DNA from: Albimonas sp963816545
GTDB taxonomy: Bacteria; Pseudomonadota; Alphaproteobacteria; Rhodobacterales; Rhodobacteraceae
Direction: 5' to 3'
Assembly (NCBI GenBank): GCA_963816545.1
Contig: CAWFLE010000007.1
Location: 310,001 to 374,000 of the forward strand
DNA: 64,000 nt
The translations under genes were made by a program, and so were the position numbers. Shown here piece after piece: positions 1 to 8,029 of this stretch (position 1 is the stretch's first letter; the number at the start of each line of letters is the position of its first letter). Below the pieces are notes generated by a model. It saw only the letters and a list, made by a program, of their open reading frames with translations. It had not been told where the DNA came from and made no database searches.

Positions 1-604
1 GCCCCGCACCACGTCCGTGACGCCCATCTCCGCATCGTCCACCGCGGAGGCGAAGGTGTAGAGGACCTGCCCGTCCTCCCGGATCAGCACCGGATCGGAG
101 ACCGAGCCCGCATCCACAGAGATCTCGCCCAGGATGCCGTCCACCCACTCCACCCGCCCGCTATCCAGACGATAGCGCCAGTGGGGCGGCCGCTCGGCCC
201 CGAGCCGCGCCCGCTCTTGATCGGATAGCGACAGGGCCGCGCGGTCGTAGACCGGCGGCTTGCCGCGCGAAAGCTGGATGCGCCGCCGCACCGCCAGCTC
301 CTCCGCCGTCTCCCAGCACGGATAGAGGCGCCCTGCCGCCTTCAGCCGCTCCGCCGCCGCTTCGTAGCGCGCAAGCCGCCCGGACTGGCGCAGCTCCTCG
401 TCCGGCAAGAGCCCCAGCCAGGCCAGATCCTCCCGGATCGCCTCCACGAACCGCTCCTCCGACCGCGCCCGGTCGGTGTCGTCGATCCTCAGCAGGAAAC
501 GACCCCCCGTCTTGCGCGCGATCGCCCAGTTGAAGAACGCGGCGCGCAGGTTTCCCAGATGCAGGAACCCCGTCGGCGAGGGCGCGAAGCGGGTGCAGGG
601 TCAT
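1..604 (-). CDS. gltX: Glutamate--tRNA ligase, N-terminal part (cut by window start)
   Basis: Charges tRNA-Glu with glutamate for translation; cytosolic class I synthetase. The minus-strand frame reads TRFAPSPTGFLHLGN, the class I HIGH-type signature at the start of the Rossmann fold, then a conserved LLRIDDTDRARSEE stretch and DPVLIREDGQVLYTFAS, which fits GltX rather than the shorter GluQ. About 200 residues are present and the rest lies outside the window. The ATG at 604-602 overlaps the upstream stop as ATGA, but this ATG is out of frame with the signature by one base: an extra C in a CCC run around 595-599 would explain it (ATG ACC TGC ACC CGC). I infer a sequencing insertion rather than a dead gene, because GltX is essential. 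Confidence 0.88.
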
Positions 605-1141
605 CTCGCCTCCAGCTCCGGCGCGGCCTTGCGGCAGGCCATCGCCATCCCGTCGCAGCCCCCCACGATCATCTGCTTGCGGAAGGTCCGCGCCGGCAGG
701 CCCGAGGCGCGGTTCATCAGCCCCTGCCACCGATACAGCGACACGTTCGCGCGGCGGCTTCGCCCCGCTGCTTCAGCGTGTACCCGAAGCCGGGATTGAA
801 CAGCGACCCGTGCAGCTTCCAGGACTTCACGTCGCTCCAGGGGATGTCGCCGAAGAGGCGGTCGCGCAGCCCCTCCTCGCGCACCTCCAGCAGCGGCCGC
901 CGGTCTCCGCCCGAGCGCCAGAACCCCCAGGCGGCGCCGGCGAAGATCGCCGCCATCAGCCACAGATACCAGGCGTCGATCTCCACCCCCTCCTGCACGG
1001 GCTGGAGCGCCATCCACACCAGAAGCGCCGCAGCGCCCCCGCCATCACCCCCAGCACCCGCAGCTTGAACGGGTTGGCGTGGAACTCGGCGGGGAGGCTC
1101 GGGCCCTCGAGGAACGCCTCGACCGGGTCCTGCTCAGCCAC
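601..1141 (-). CDS. Small membrane protein, unknown function, two frameshifts
   Basis: No function recognised. The protein begins MAEQDPVEAFLEGPSLPAEF and, once two frame breaks are repaired, has two hydrophobic segments (about residues 30-48 and 56-75), then a soluble tail with IPWSDVKSWKLHGS and ends ACRKAAPELEAR. Breaks lie near 1030 (frame moves to one giving ALLVWMALQPV) and near 750 (frame moves to one giving NVSLYRWQGLMNRASG); each looks like one missing base. The start overlaps the nadE stop by 8 bases and the stop overlaps the gltX start, so it is the middle gene of a nadE to gltX operon. The soluble part vaguely resembles STM3941-type PH-like proteins; that is a guess. Confidence 0.6.
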
Positions 1142-2792
1142 GGTCGCGCCAGGAGCTGGCGATGGGATAGCGGCGGTCCAGCCAGAACGCCTTGCGGGTC
1201 AGCTTCGGCCCCGGCGCGGACTGGAAACGCTTGTATTCCGAGAGATACAGCAGCCGCTCCACCTTCTCGACCACCTCGCGGTCATGCCCCTCCCGCACGA
1301 TGTCGCGCACCGAGAGGTCGCGCTCGATCAGCCCCTCCAGGATCACGTCCAGCACCGGATAGGGCGGCAGGCTGTCCTCGTCCTTCTGGTCCTCGCGCAG
1401 CTCGGCGCTGGGGGCCTTCTCGATCACGCTCACGGGGATCACCTCGCCCGCCGGGCCCTGCATCCAGTCCCGGTGGTGGGCGTTGCGCCAGCGGCAGGTC
1501 TCGAACACCCGGGTCTTGTAGAGGTCCTTGATCGGGTTCCAACCGCCGTTCATGTCGCCGTAGAGGGTGGCATACCCCACCGCCACCTCGGACTTGTTGC
1601 CGGTGGTCAGCAGCAGCTCCCCGAACTTGTTGGAGAGCCCCATCAGCAGCAGGCCCCGCAGGCGGGACTGGATGTTCTCCTCGGTCACGTCGGGGGCCAT
1701 GCCCTCGAACAGCGGCGCCAGCGTCCCCTCCACCGCGTCCACGGAGGGCGAGATCGGCAGCTCCTCCAGCCGGCAGCCCAGCCGTTTCGCCACCGCCGCC
1801 GCATCGTCGAGGCTCACCTTCGAGGTGTAGCGCGAGGGCAGCATCACGCAGCGCACGTTCTCCGGCCCCAGCGCATCCGCCGCGATGGCCGCGACGATGG
1901 CGGAATCGACGCCCCCCGACAGCCCCAGCAGGCATCGCTTGAACCCGGTCTTGCGGGCGTAGTCCCGGGTGCCGACCACCATGGCCCGATACTCGGTCTC
2001 CCACACGTCCGGCAGCGTCTCGCAGGGCGCGTCGAGGCAGGCCCAGCCGTCCCCTTCCCGCGCGAACTCCAGCGTGACCACCGCCTCCTCGAAGGCCGGA
2101 AGCTGCGCCGCGAGCTTTCCGTGGCGGTTGAGCACGAAGCTGCCGCCGTCGAAGACCTGGTCGTCCTGCCCGCCCACCCGGTTGAGATAGACCAGCGGCA
2201 GCCCGGTCTCGATCACCCGGTTGACCATCAGCTCGATGCGGATGTCGCGCTTGCCCCGCTCGTAGGGCGAGCCGTTGGGCACGAACAGCAACTCCGCCCC
2301 CGCCCGCGCCTGCTCGCCGGCCACGTCCGGGAACCAGGCGTCCTCGCAGATCGGGACGCCGAGGCGCAGGGGCCCCGTCTCCACCGGCGGATGCGGGTCG
2401 CAGGCGTGGTAGAGGCGCTTTTCGTCGAACACGCCGTAGGTCGGCAGGTGGTGCTTCCGGACCGTCGCCCGGATCTCGCCGCCCTGGAGCAGAAGCCACG
2501 AGTTCTCCGGCCGCTTCACCCCCGCCGTGGGCGTGCCGATCCCCAGCGCGGGGCCGTCCTTCGTCGCCTCCGCCAGCCGCTCCAGGGCGCGCAGGCAGGC
2601 CTCCACGAAGGCGGGCTTCAGCACCAGGTCCTGGGGCTGGTAGCCGCTGAGGTGCATCTCGGGAAGGCACACGAGGTCCGCGCCCTCCGCCCGCCCCCGC
2701 TCCCAGGCCGCCAGCGCCCGGGCCGCGTTGCCGTCGATGTCGCCCACCTTGCAGTCGAGCTGCGCGAGCGTCAGGCGGAAGCGGTCGGTCAT
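1134..2792 (-). CDS. nadE: Glutamine-dependent NAD+ synthetase
   Basis: Last step of NAD synthesis: amidates deamido-NAD using ammonia released from glutamine. It has 552 residues, the usual size of the two-domain bacterial form. The N-terminal nitrilase-like glutaminase domain (about 1-260) carries the Glu-Lys-Cys triad: E45 in LPEMHLSGY, K113 in RKHHLPTYG and C149 in GVPICEDAW. The C-terminal synthetase domain has the ATP-pyrophosphatase loop SGGVDSA (292-298) and TTGNKSEVAVGYATLYGD. The reading frame is intact. It heads a minus-strand group with the small membrane protein and gltX through overlapping ends. Confidence 0.97.
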   Translation of the reverse strand: MTDRFRLTLAQLDCKVGDIDGNAARALAAWERGRAEGADLVCLPEMHLSGYQPQDLVLKPAFVEACLRALERLAEATKDGPALGIGTPTAGVKRPENSWLLLQGGEIRATVRKHHLPTYGVFDEKRLYHACDPHPPVETGPLRLGVPICEDAWFPDVAGEQARAGAELLFVPNGSPYERGKRDIRIELMVNRVIETGLPLVYLNRVGGQDDQVFDGGSFVLNRHGKLAAQLPAFEEAVVTLEFAREGDGWACLDAPCETLPDVWETEYRAMVVGTRDYARKTGFKRCLLGLSGGVDSAIVAAIAADALGPENVRCVMLPSRYTSKVSLDDAAAVAKRLGCRLEELPISPSVDAVEGTLAPLFEGMAPDVTEENIQSRLRGLLLMGLSNKFGELLLTTGNKSEVAVGYATLYGDMNGGWNPIKDLYKTRVFETCRWRNAHHRDWMQGPAGEVIPVSVIEKAPSAELREDQKDEDSLPPYPVLDVILEGLIERDLSVRDIVREGHDREVVEKVERLLYLSEYKRFQSAPGPKLTRKAFWLDRRYPIASSWRDRG

Positions 2793-3269
2793 CGGGCTCT
2801 CCTCGGCACGGGCCTCGCGGGGCGGGCGCAGTTACCCAGAGGCCGCGCCGGGAGGCAAGCCCGCCCTCCCGGCCGCGGGCCCGCGTGGAACCGAACGGCT
2901 CCCGGCTCGCCGGGGGCTGCGCGACGCTTCGCCCGGAGCGACAGGCGCGACGCTTCGCCCGAGCGACAGGCGCTTCTGCGCGCGGGGCGACAGCGGCTTC
3001 GGCCGGAGGTTCGCAACGCGCGCCGCATGGAAGGAGGCACGCCTCCCTTCCCCGCTCAGGGGGAGGGTCGGGATTGGGACGAGCCTCCGCATGCGCCCGC
3101 GGAGGCGTGGCCCGACACCATCGTGGACTTCCCGGGGATCGAGCCGCCGCACGCGCCGGCGGCGCCTCCGGCCGCGCCGCCCCTCCCCCGCCCGTGACCG
3201 CCTCCCCGTTGCGCCCCCCCGCGCCCCCGCCTATCGTCGCCCCTCGCCGCCGACCACCCCGGAGGGACC
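2793..3269. other. Intergenic stretch without a supported gene
   Basis: Divergent spacer between nadE and the MORN gene. It holds an imperfect tandem repeat of about 26 bases (around 2921-2970, core CGACGCTTCGCCC twice) and, at 3042-3067, an imperfect inverted repeat (CCCTTCCCC against GGGGGAGGG) resembling the one at 22348-22371. Reading frames here are low-complexity Arg/Ala/Pro shadows. The likely MORN gene start signal (GGAGGGACC) is at its right end. Confidence 0.5.
3042..3067. repeat. CCCTCCCCC-type intergenic inverted repeat, copy 1
   Basis: Imperfect stem CCCTTCCCC / GGGGGAGGG followed by a G-rich tail (TCGGGATTGGGA). The same architecture, perfect arms then a G-rich tail, recurs at 22348-22371, with a weaker relative near 39236-39270. 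All three are outside genes. Confidence 0.45.
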
Positions 3270-4743
3270 ATGCGCCGCCGCACCACCTGGCTGATCGCCG
3301 CCGCCGCGGCCGCGGCCTCGCCCTTCTCCGCCGCCATCTCCCAGTCCGACATCGAGACCAAGCGCTACGACACCGGCGAGACCTACGAGGGCCAGTTCCA
3401 GGAGGGCCGCCAGCACGGGACCGGCACCCTCACCCGCCCCGACGGCTTCCGCTACACCGGCGAGTTCCGCAATGGCTGGATCGAGGGCGAGGGCGTGGCC
3501 GAATACCCCAACGGCTCGGTCTACGAGGGCGAGTTCGTCGGCGCCCAGCCCCAGGGCCAGGGCCGCATCCGCTACGCCGAAGGCGGCTCCTACGAGGGTC
3601 AGTGGGTCGAGGGCCGCGCGGAGGGCGAGGGCGTCGCCCGCTTCGCCGACGGCACCGTCTACGAGGGGGAATTCAAGGATTCGAAGTTCAACGGCCAGGG
3701 CGTCCTCACCCGCCCAGACGGCTACCGCTACGAAGGCGGCTTCGTGGAGGGCGAGCCCCAGGGCGCCGCGAAGATCCGCTACGCCGACGGCTCGGTCTAC
3801 GAGGGCGACCTCGAGGCCGGACTGCGCCAGGGCGAGGGCCGGCTGACACTCCCCGACGGCTTCACCTACGAAGGCGAGTGGGCCAGGGGGGAGATGCAGG
3901 GCAAGGGCCGCACCGTCCAAGCCAACGGCGACGTCTACGAAGGCGGGTTCGACAACGGCGTCCGCGAGGGCGAGGGCCGGATCGAGTACGCCAACGGCGA
4001 CGTCTACGAGGGCGGCTTCCAGAAGGACCTCCGCCACGGACAGGGCAAGTTCGTCGCGGAAGACGGCTTCCGCTACGAAGGCGGCTGGGTCGAGGGCCGG
4101 ATCGAGGGCGAGGGCGTGGCCCGCTACCCCGACGGATCGGTCCACGAGGGGACGTTCAAGGCTGGCGCGCCCCACGGCCGGGGCAAGGTCGTCTACGCCG
4201 ACGGCGGCTGGTACGAGGGCGACTGGGTCGAACGGTCGGATCCAGGGCGAGGGCGTCGCGGTCTTCGCCAACGGCTCGCGCTACGAAGGCGGCTTCGCGG
4301 CCGGCAAGAACGAGGGCCATGGCCGGCTGGAGGATCCTGACGGGTACGTCTACGAAGGCGACTGGACCGGCGGCGTCCAGCACGGCCAGGGCAAGGCGAC
4401 GTTCCCTGACGGCACGGCCTACGAGGGCGGCTTCCGCAACGGCCTGCGCGACGGGACGGGCCGGCTCGAGATGCCCGACGGGTTCGTCTACGAGGGCGAG
4501 TGGTCCGAGGGCGACATCGAGGGCGAGGGCGTGGCCGTCTACAAGAACGGCGATCGCTATGAAGGCTCTTTCGTCACGGGCCAGCGTCAGGGCGCCGGGA
4601 AGATGACCTATTCCGACGGCTCGGTCTATGAGGGCCCGTGGGAGAACGGCCGCCCCGCCCCCCCCGAGCAGGCGGCGACCGAAGAGGAGCCTGCCGCACA
4701 GCCCGAGGCCCCGCCCCCCTCGGCGCCCTCCTCCGGCGGCTGA
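3270..4743 (+). CDS. Exported MORN-repeat protein (19 repeats), one frameshift
   Basis: Predicted exported protein made almost entirely of MORN motifs. Residues 1-23 form a signal peptide (MRRRTTWLIAAAAAAASPFS). About 19 units of 23 residues follow, each with a Y-E-G-x-[FW] core and a G-x-G turn, so the 69-base unit repeats in the DNA too. The last 25 residues are a Pro/Ala/Glu tail ending APSSGG. MORN arrays form elongated beta-hairpin rods that serve as scaffolds or lipid or protein contacts; the partner here is unknown. After WYEGDWVE (near 4232) an extra C breaks the frame: removing it restores GRIQGEGVAVFANGS and the array to the stop at 4741-4743. A sequencing error is likeliest. It has no operon partner. 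Confidence 0.85.
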
Positions 4744-4894
4744 GCGCGCAAGCCGGCGCCCCGGAGCGCGCGAGGGCTCTGACCGGACGCCGGCGCCGGC
4801 CGCCGCCGTTGCGGAGGCTCGACCGTCTCCCCGCCCCCGGGTCCGGCGGAAGCCGCCGGCGGCGCCGACCGACCGGCCGGGCGAAATTCACCCC

Positions 4895-4922
4895 TTCACT
4901 TCCGCGTCTCCCGGCGTATAGT
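4895..4922 (+). promoter_or_regulatory. Probable leu promoter
   Basis: TTCACT at 4895-4900 and TATAGT at 4917-4922, spacing 16 bases. The -10 box matches five of six consensus positions, rare in DNA this GC-rich. Transcription would start near 4929, just ahead of the leader peptide and about 170 bases before leuA. Confidence 0.55.
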
Positions 4923-4947
4923 CGCGCTCATGGTCACGAAGCCGCAT

Positions 4948-5013
4948 ATGTCTGACGCCCGCGCCCTCCGCGCCGCGCTCGGCCTTTCGCTTCTTCTCCT
5001 TACGCGCCCCTGA
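4948..5013 (+). CDS. Leucine-rich leader peptide of leuA
   Basis: A 21-codon frame, MSDARALRAALGLSLLLLTRP, with seven Leu codons, four of them consecutive (4989-5000), ending in TGA at 5011-5013. An in-frame ATG at 4930 would add six residues and would sit almost on the inferred transcript start. The clustered Leu codons just ahead of alternative stems are the hallmark of a ribosome-sensed attenuator: scarce charged tRNA-Leu would stall the ribosome on the run. It lies directly upstream of leuA, the first committed step of leucine synthesis. No strong Shine-Dalgarno precedes either ATG. Confidence 0.75.
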   Translation: MSDARALRAALGLSLLLLTRP

Positions 5014-5077
5014 GCGTGCCGGGATAAGGCGGCGCGCGCGCTCAGGGGCCCTTCTCCGCGCCGCGCAAGCCCCTGAG
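5006..5077 (+). promoter_or_regulatory. leuA attenuator: mutually exclusive stems
   Basis: Segment 2 (5006-5016, GCCCCTGAGCG) pairs perfectly with segment 3 (5039-5049, CGCTCAGGGGC). Segment 3 also pairs with segment 4 (5069-5077, GCCCCTGAG) over nine bases. Segment 2 contains the leader stop codon. A ribosome that reaches the stop covers segment 2 and lets 3:4 form (off state). A ribosome stalled on the Leu codons at 4989-5000 leaves segment 2 free to capture segment 3 (on state). No U-run follows segment 4, so the 3:4 stem may act through Rho or another route rather than as a textbook intrinsic terminator. Confidence 0.7.
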
Positions 5078-5102
5078 AAACCCGGACTTCAAGGACCCCG
5101 CC

Positions 5103-6680
5103 ATGACCGAGAACATCGCGACAGAAGCCGCGCGCGCCGACGACCGCGTCCTGATCTTCGACACCACCCTGCGCGACGGCGAGCAGTCTCCCGGCGCCAC
5201 CATGTCGCTCGACGAGAAGCTGCGCATCGCCCGCCATCTCGACGAGATGGGCGTGGACATCATCGAGGCCGGCTTCCCCAATGCCTCGGAGGGCGATTTC
5301 GAGGCCGTCTCCGCCATCTCCGGCATCATCGAGAATTCAGTGGTCTGCGGACTGGCCCGCACGGGACGCGCGGATATCGAACGCGCGGGCCGCGCCATCG
5401 AGAAGGCGAAGAAGTCGCGCATCCACACCTTCATCGCCACCTCTCCGCTGCACATGAAATACAAGCTGCAGATGGAGCCGGAGCAGGTTCTGGAGCAGAT
5501 CCGCTTCGCGGTGACCCATGCGCTTGGCTTCACCAATGACGTCCAGTGGTCTCCGGAGGACGCCACGCGCACCGACCATGACTTCCTGGTGACGGCCGTG
5601 CAAACCGCCATCGACAGCGGCGCCACCACCATCAACATCCCCGACACCGTCGGCTACACCGCCCCGGAAGAGTCCGCGAAGATCATCCGCATGTTGAAGG
5701 AGCGGGTGGAGGGCATCGATCGAGTGGTCATTTCCACCCACTGCCACAACGATCTCGGGATGGCGGTGGCGAACGCCCTGGCCGCCGTCTCGGCCGGCGC
5801 GCGGCAGGTGGAATGCACCATAAATGGCCTCGGCGAGCGCGCCGGCAACGCCGCGCTGGAAGAAGTCGTGATGGCCATGCGCGTGCGCAACGACATCATG
5901 CCGTGGAAAACCGAGGTAGATGCCACGAAGATCATGGCCGCCTCCAGAATGGTCAGTCAGATCACCGGCTTCCCGGTCCAGTACAACAAGGCCATCGTCG
6001 GCAAGAATGCGTTCGCCCATGAGGCCGGCATTCATCAGGACGGCATGCTGAAGAACGCCGAGACCTACGAGATCATGCGCCCCGAGGATGTGGGGCTGAC
6101 CGCATCTTCGCTGGTCATGGGCAAGCACTCGGGTCGCGCGGCGTTCAAGGCGAAGCTGAAGGATCTGGGCTTCGACGAGGTGGGGCAGAACCAGCTCCAG
6201 GACGTGTTCGTGCGCTTCAAGGCCTTGGCCGACAACAAGAAAGAGGTGTTCGACGACGACATCCTCGCCCTGATGGCCGAGACCGGCGCCGACGGCGCGC
6301 CGGAGCGGTTCCGGGTCAAGGCGCTGGAGGTCGTGTGCGGCACCCGCGCCCCGAAAGCCGCGGTGACGCTGGAGGTGGACGGTCAGGAGGTCTCGGCCGA
6401 GGCGTCCGGCGACGGGCCGGTCGATTCCTGCTTCAATGCGGTTCAGTCCTTGATTCCGCACAACGCCAGGCTGCAGCTCTACCAGGTGCACGCGGTGACG
6501 GAGGGGACGGACGCGCAGGCCACCGTCTCGGTCCGGCTGGAGGAGGACGGGCGGATCGCCACCGGGCGGGCCTCGGACACCGACACGATCCTCGCCTCCA
6601 CAAGGGCTTACGTCCATGCCCTGAACCGCCTGCAGGTGCGGCGGGAGAAGGCGAGCGCCCCGCAGGCCAAGGCGGGCTGA
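5103..6680 (+). CDS. leuA: 2-isopropylmalate synthase
   Basis: First committed step of leucine synthesis: condenses acetyl-CoA with 2-oxoisovalerate. It has 525 residues, the normal length for the long bacterial form. The N-terminal TIM barrel carries DTTLRDGEQSPG near residue 20 and the metal-binding STHCHNDLGMA segment. GLGERAGNAALEE and AGIHQDGMLK follow, and the C-terminal third is the LeuA allosteric domain for leucine feedback. Codon use is slightly less GC-biased than in neighbours (for example ATA AAT GGC near 5820). The start follows an AAGGA element. It is downstream of the leader peptide and attenuator, and a perfect hairpin follows the stop. Confidence 0.97.
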   Translation: MTENIATEAARADDRVLIFDTTLRDGEQSPGATMSLDEKLRIARHLDEMGVDIIEAGFPNASEGDFEAVSAISGIIENSVVCGLARTGRADIERAGRAIEKAKKSRIHTFIATSPLHMKYKLQMEPEQVLEQIRFAVTHALGFTNDVQWSPEDATRTDHDFLVTAVQTAIDSGATTINIPDTVGYTAPEESAKIIRMLKERVEGIDRVVISTHCHNDLGMAVANALAAVSAGARQVECTINGLGERAGNAALEEVVMAMRVRNDIMPWKTEVDATKIMAASRMVSQITGFPVQYNKAIVGKNAFAHEAGIHQDGMLKNAETYEIMRPEDVGLTASSLVMGKHSGRAAFKAKLKDLGFDEVGQNQLQDVFVRFKALADNKKEVFDDDILALMAETGADGAPERFRVKALEVVCGTRAPKAAVTLEVDGQEVSAEASGDGPVDSCFNAVQSLIPHNARLQLYQVHAVTEGTDAQATVSVRLEEDGRIATGRASDTDTILASTRAYVHALNRLQVRREKASAPQAKAG

Positions 6681-6689
6681 GGGAAAGGC

Positions 6690-6713
6690 GGCGCGGAGCG
6701 GCCGCTCCGCGCC
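6690..6713 (+). terminator. Hairpin after leuA
   Basis: Perfect palindrome with 10-base arms GGCGCGGAGC / GCTCCGCGCC around GGCC, ten bases after the leuA stop. There is no T-run, so whether it works as an intrinsic terminator or as a 3' end stabiliser cannot be decided from sequence. Confidence 0.5.
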
Positions 6714-6768
6714 CTCCCGCCGCGTCTCAGGCAACCGGCGCAACCGCTTGTTCCGGCGGAAGGTTTCG

Positions 6769-7185
6769 ATGATCCGCCTTCTCGTTTATCTCCTGCTCGC
6801 GGCGGCTTTGGCGGCGCTCGCGGATCTTGTCGGGCGGCGTCTTGCGGCGAAGGGCGAATGCACCCTGCACAAGGCGTTGATGCTGAAAGATTCCTGTCAG
6901 GGGCGCTGTCCGCCCGGACAGCGCTGCGTCGCCTTCCAGACGCGCGCCTACTGGCTGGGCGGCACGCAGGCCGCCGGCTGCGGCTGCATCGACCGCAGGT
7001 TCGGAGGCTCGGCCCTCCTTCCCCCCGATTTCGCGGAGCTGCCCCGACGCCTCGGCGACCCGCCCGGCACCGAGCCGGTTGAGCCGGAGCGGGAGGACGC
7101 GGGGAGTGGGCTCTATGCCTCGAAGCTTCTACAGCTCCCGCAGGCGTTCAGGGATCCGAAGGACGCGTGTCACCGCATGCGATGA
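6769..7185 (+). CDS. Small Cys-rich membrane-anchored or exported protein
   Basis: 138 residues, function unknown. An N-terminal hydrophobic segment (MIRLLVYLLLAAALAALAD) is a signal anchor or signal peptide. It is followed by a Cys-rich stretch (GECTLHK, DSCQGRCPPGQRC, GCGCI) whose six or so cysteines could form disulfides outside the cytoplasm. The C-terminal half is polar and of low complexity, ending KDACHRMR. The start at 6769 is chosen because GGAAGG sits five bases upstream; an ATG at 6748 in the same frame lacks this. It may be read through from leuA or stand alone. Confidence 0.6.
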   Translation: MIRLLVYLLLAAALAALADLVGRRLAAKGECTLHKALMLKDSCQGRCPPGQRCVAFQTRAYWLGGTQAAGCGCIDRRFGGSALLPPDFAELPRRLGDPPGTEPVEPEREDAGSGLYASKLLQLPQAFRDPKDACHRMR

Positions 7186-7242
7186 CTTCGACAAGATCCT
7201 CGGCCCTGCCAGCGCAACCCCCGCGCCGTGCGGAAACGGAAA

Positions 7243-7266
7243 GGGCCGGCCCCGCGGGACCGGCCC
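7243..7266 (-). terminator. Probable dksA terminator
   Basis: Arms GGGCCGG (7243-7249) and CCGGCCC (7260-7266). Read on the minus strand, the hairpin follows the dksA stop and runs into TTTCCGTTTCC, a moderately T-rich tail. Confidence 0.5.
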
Positions 7267-7289
7267 CTGTCCGCTCGCGCCCGACGGCG

Positions 7290-7712
7290 TCAGTCGTCCC
7301 GGTAGACCTTCTCGCGCCGCTCATGCATCTCCTGCGCCGCGAGGCTCAGGGTCGCGATCGGGCGGGCGTCGAGGCGCTTGAGGCTGATCGGGTCGCCGGT
7401 CACCTCGCAGTAGCCGTAGCTCCCGTCCTCGAGCCGGCGCAGCGCCGCGTCGATCTTGGAGACCAGCTTGCGCTGGCGGTCGCGGGTGCGGAGTTCCAGC
7501 GCGCGGTCGGTCTCGGCGGAGGCGCGGTCGGCGATGTCGGGAACCGAGACCGCGCTCTCCTGCAGCCCTTCCAGGGTCGAGCGGCTCTCGGCCAGGATGC
7601 CCTCGCGCCAGTCGAGGAGCTTGCGGCGGAAGTACTCCTTCTGCCGCGGATTCATGAACGGCTCGTCCTCGGACGGAAAATAGTCCGTCTCCAGCACGTT
7701 TTCGGACTTCAT
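7290..7712 (-). CDS. dksA: DksA-type RNA polymerase secondary-channel regulator
   Basis: Binds RNA polymerase and, with ppGpp, adjusts transcription during starvation. 140 residues. The N-terminal coiled coil has the acidic tip PDIADRAS (D59 and D62 match the two essential tip Asp of E. coli DksA). The C-terminal zinc-finger region keeps only one Cys (C102 in YGYCEVTGD); the other three positions are Thr, Ala and Ala (DARPIATLSLA). This cysteine-depleted form is known from alphaproteobacterial DksA proteins that remain functional. The start at 7712 is preceded by GAGGTG; an upstream in-frame Met at 7745 is less likely. A hairpin lies downstream. Confidence 0.9.
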   Translation of the reverse strand: MKSENVLETDYFPSEDEPFMNPRQKEYFRRKLLDWREGILAESRSTLEGLQESAVSVPDIADRASAETDRALELRTRDRQRKLVSKIDAALRRLEDGSYGYCEVTGDPISLKRLDARPIATLSLAAQEMHERREKVYRDD

Positions 7713-7831
7713 CGCAGGCACCTCGATGTTCGTCTGCCACCCCAAAACGCCGCGTGCTCGGGAGGCGGCGGCCGCTGCGATGTCGAGGTGCAGAGGGCCT
7801 GTTCGCGCCGCGCTCCCCGCGTCGCCGGGTT

Positions 7832-7860
7832 CGTATAGACCTCAGGCAACCTTAAGTCAC
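7832..7860 (-). promoter_or_regulatory. Possible dksA promoter
   Basis: On the minus strand, GTGACT (7860-7855) and TATACG (7837-7832) are separated by 17 bases and point toward dksA, leaving a leader of about 115 bases. Each box matches four of six consensus bases, so this is tentative. Confidence 0.35.
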
Positions 7861-8029
7861 GCGAAAGCTTCGCTAACGCACGGGCTTGCGGGCGACGCCT
7901 GAATCAAGGTCGGTTTTCGGGCGCGTCCGCCCATGCGCGAGGCGCCCTTGCGCCTACGCTTGCGTATGTGCCACCTCTTCCCGGAGCGCCGCCTTGCGCG
8001 GGAGAGCAGCCAGGGAGCGGGCCGAGCCC

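Noticed and set aside
1..604. Glutamyl-Q tRNA(Asp) synthetase instead of GltX
   Set aside because: The region after the signature contains the DPVLIREDGQ-type block of GltX, and the reading continues beyond the window. GluQ is shorter and has a different zinc-binding arrangement.
810..3197. Very long plus-strand open frame of 795 codons opposite nadE
   Set aside because: Composition is Arg/Gln/Leu/His-rich and matches a shadow of nadE on the other strand; no start site or family motif. The same applies to the long plus-strand frames opposite the glycosyltransferase fusion (31888-35631), gmd (35042-36778), dnaE (40648-42639) and the M20 gene.
3027..3197. Small plus-strand frame with two PPHAPA motifs
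   Set aside because: Fifty-six codons, no ribosome site, Pro/Ala low complexity, no resemblance to a protein family.
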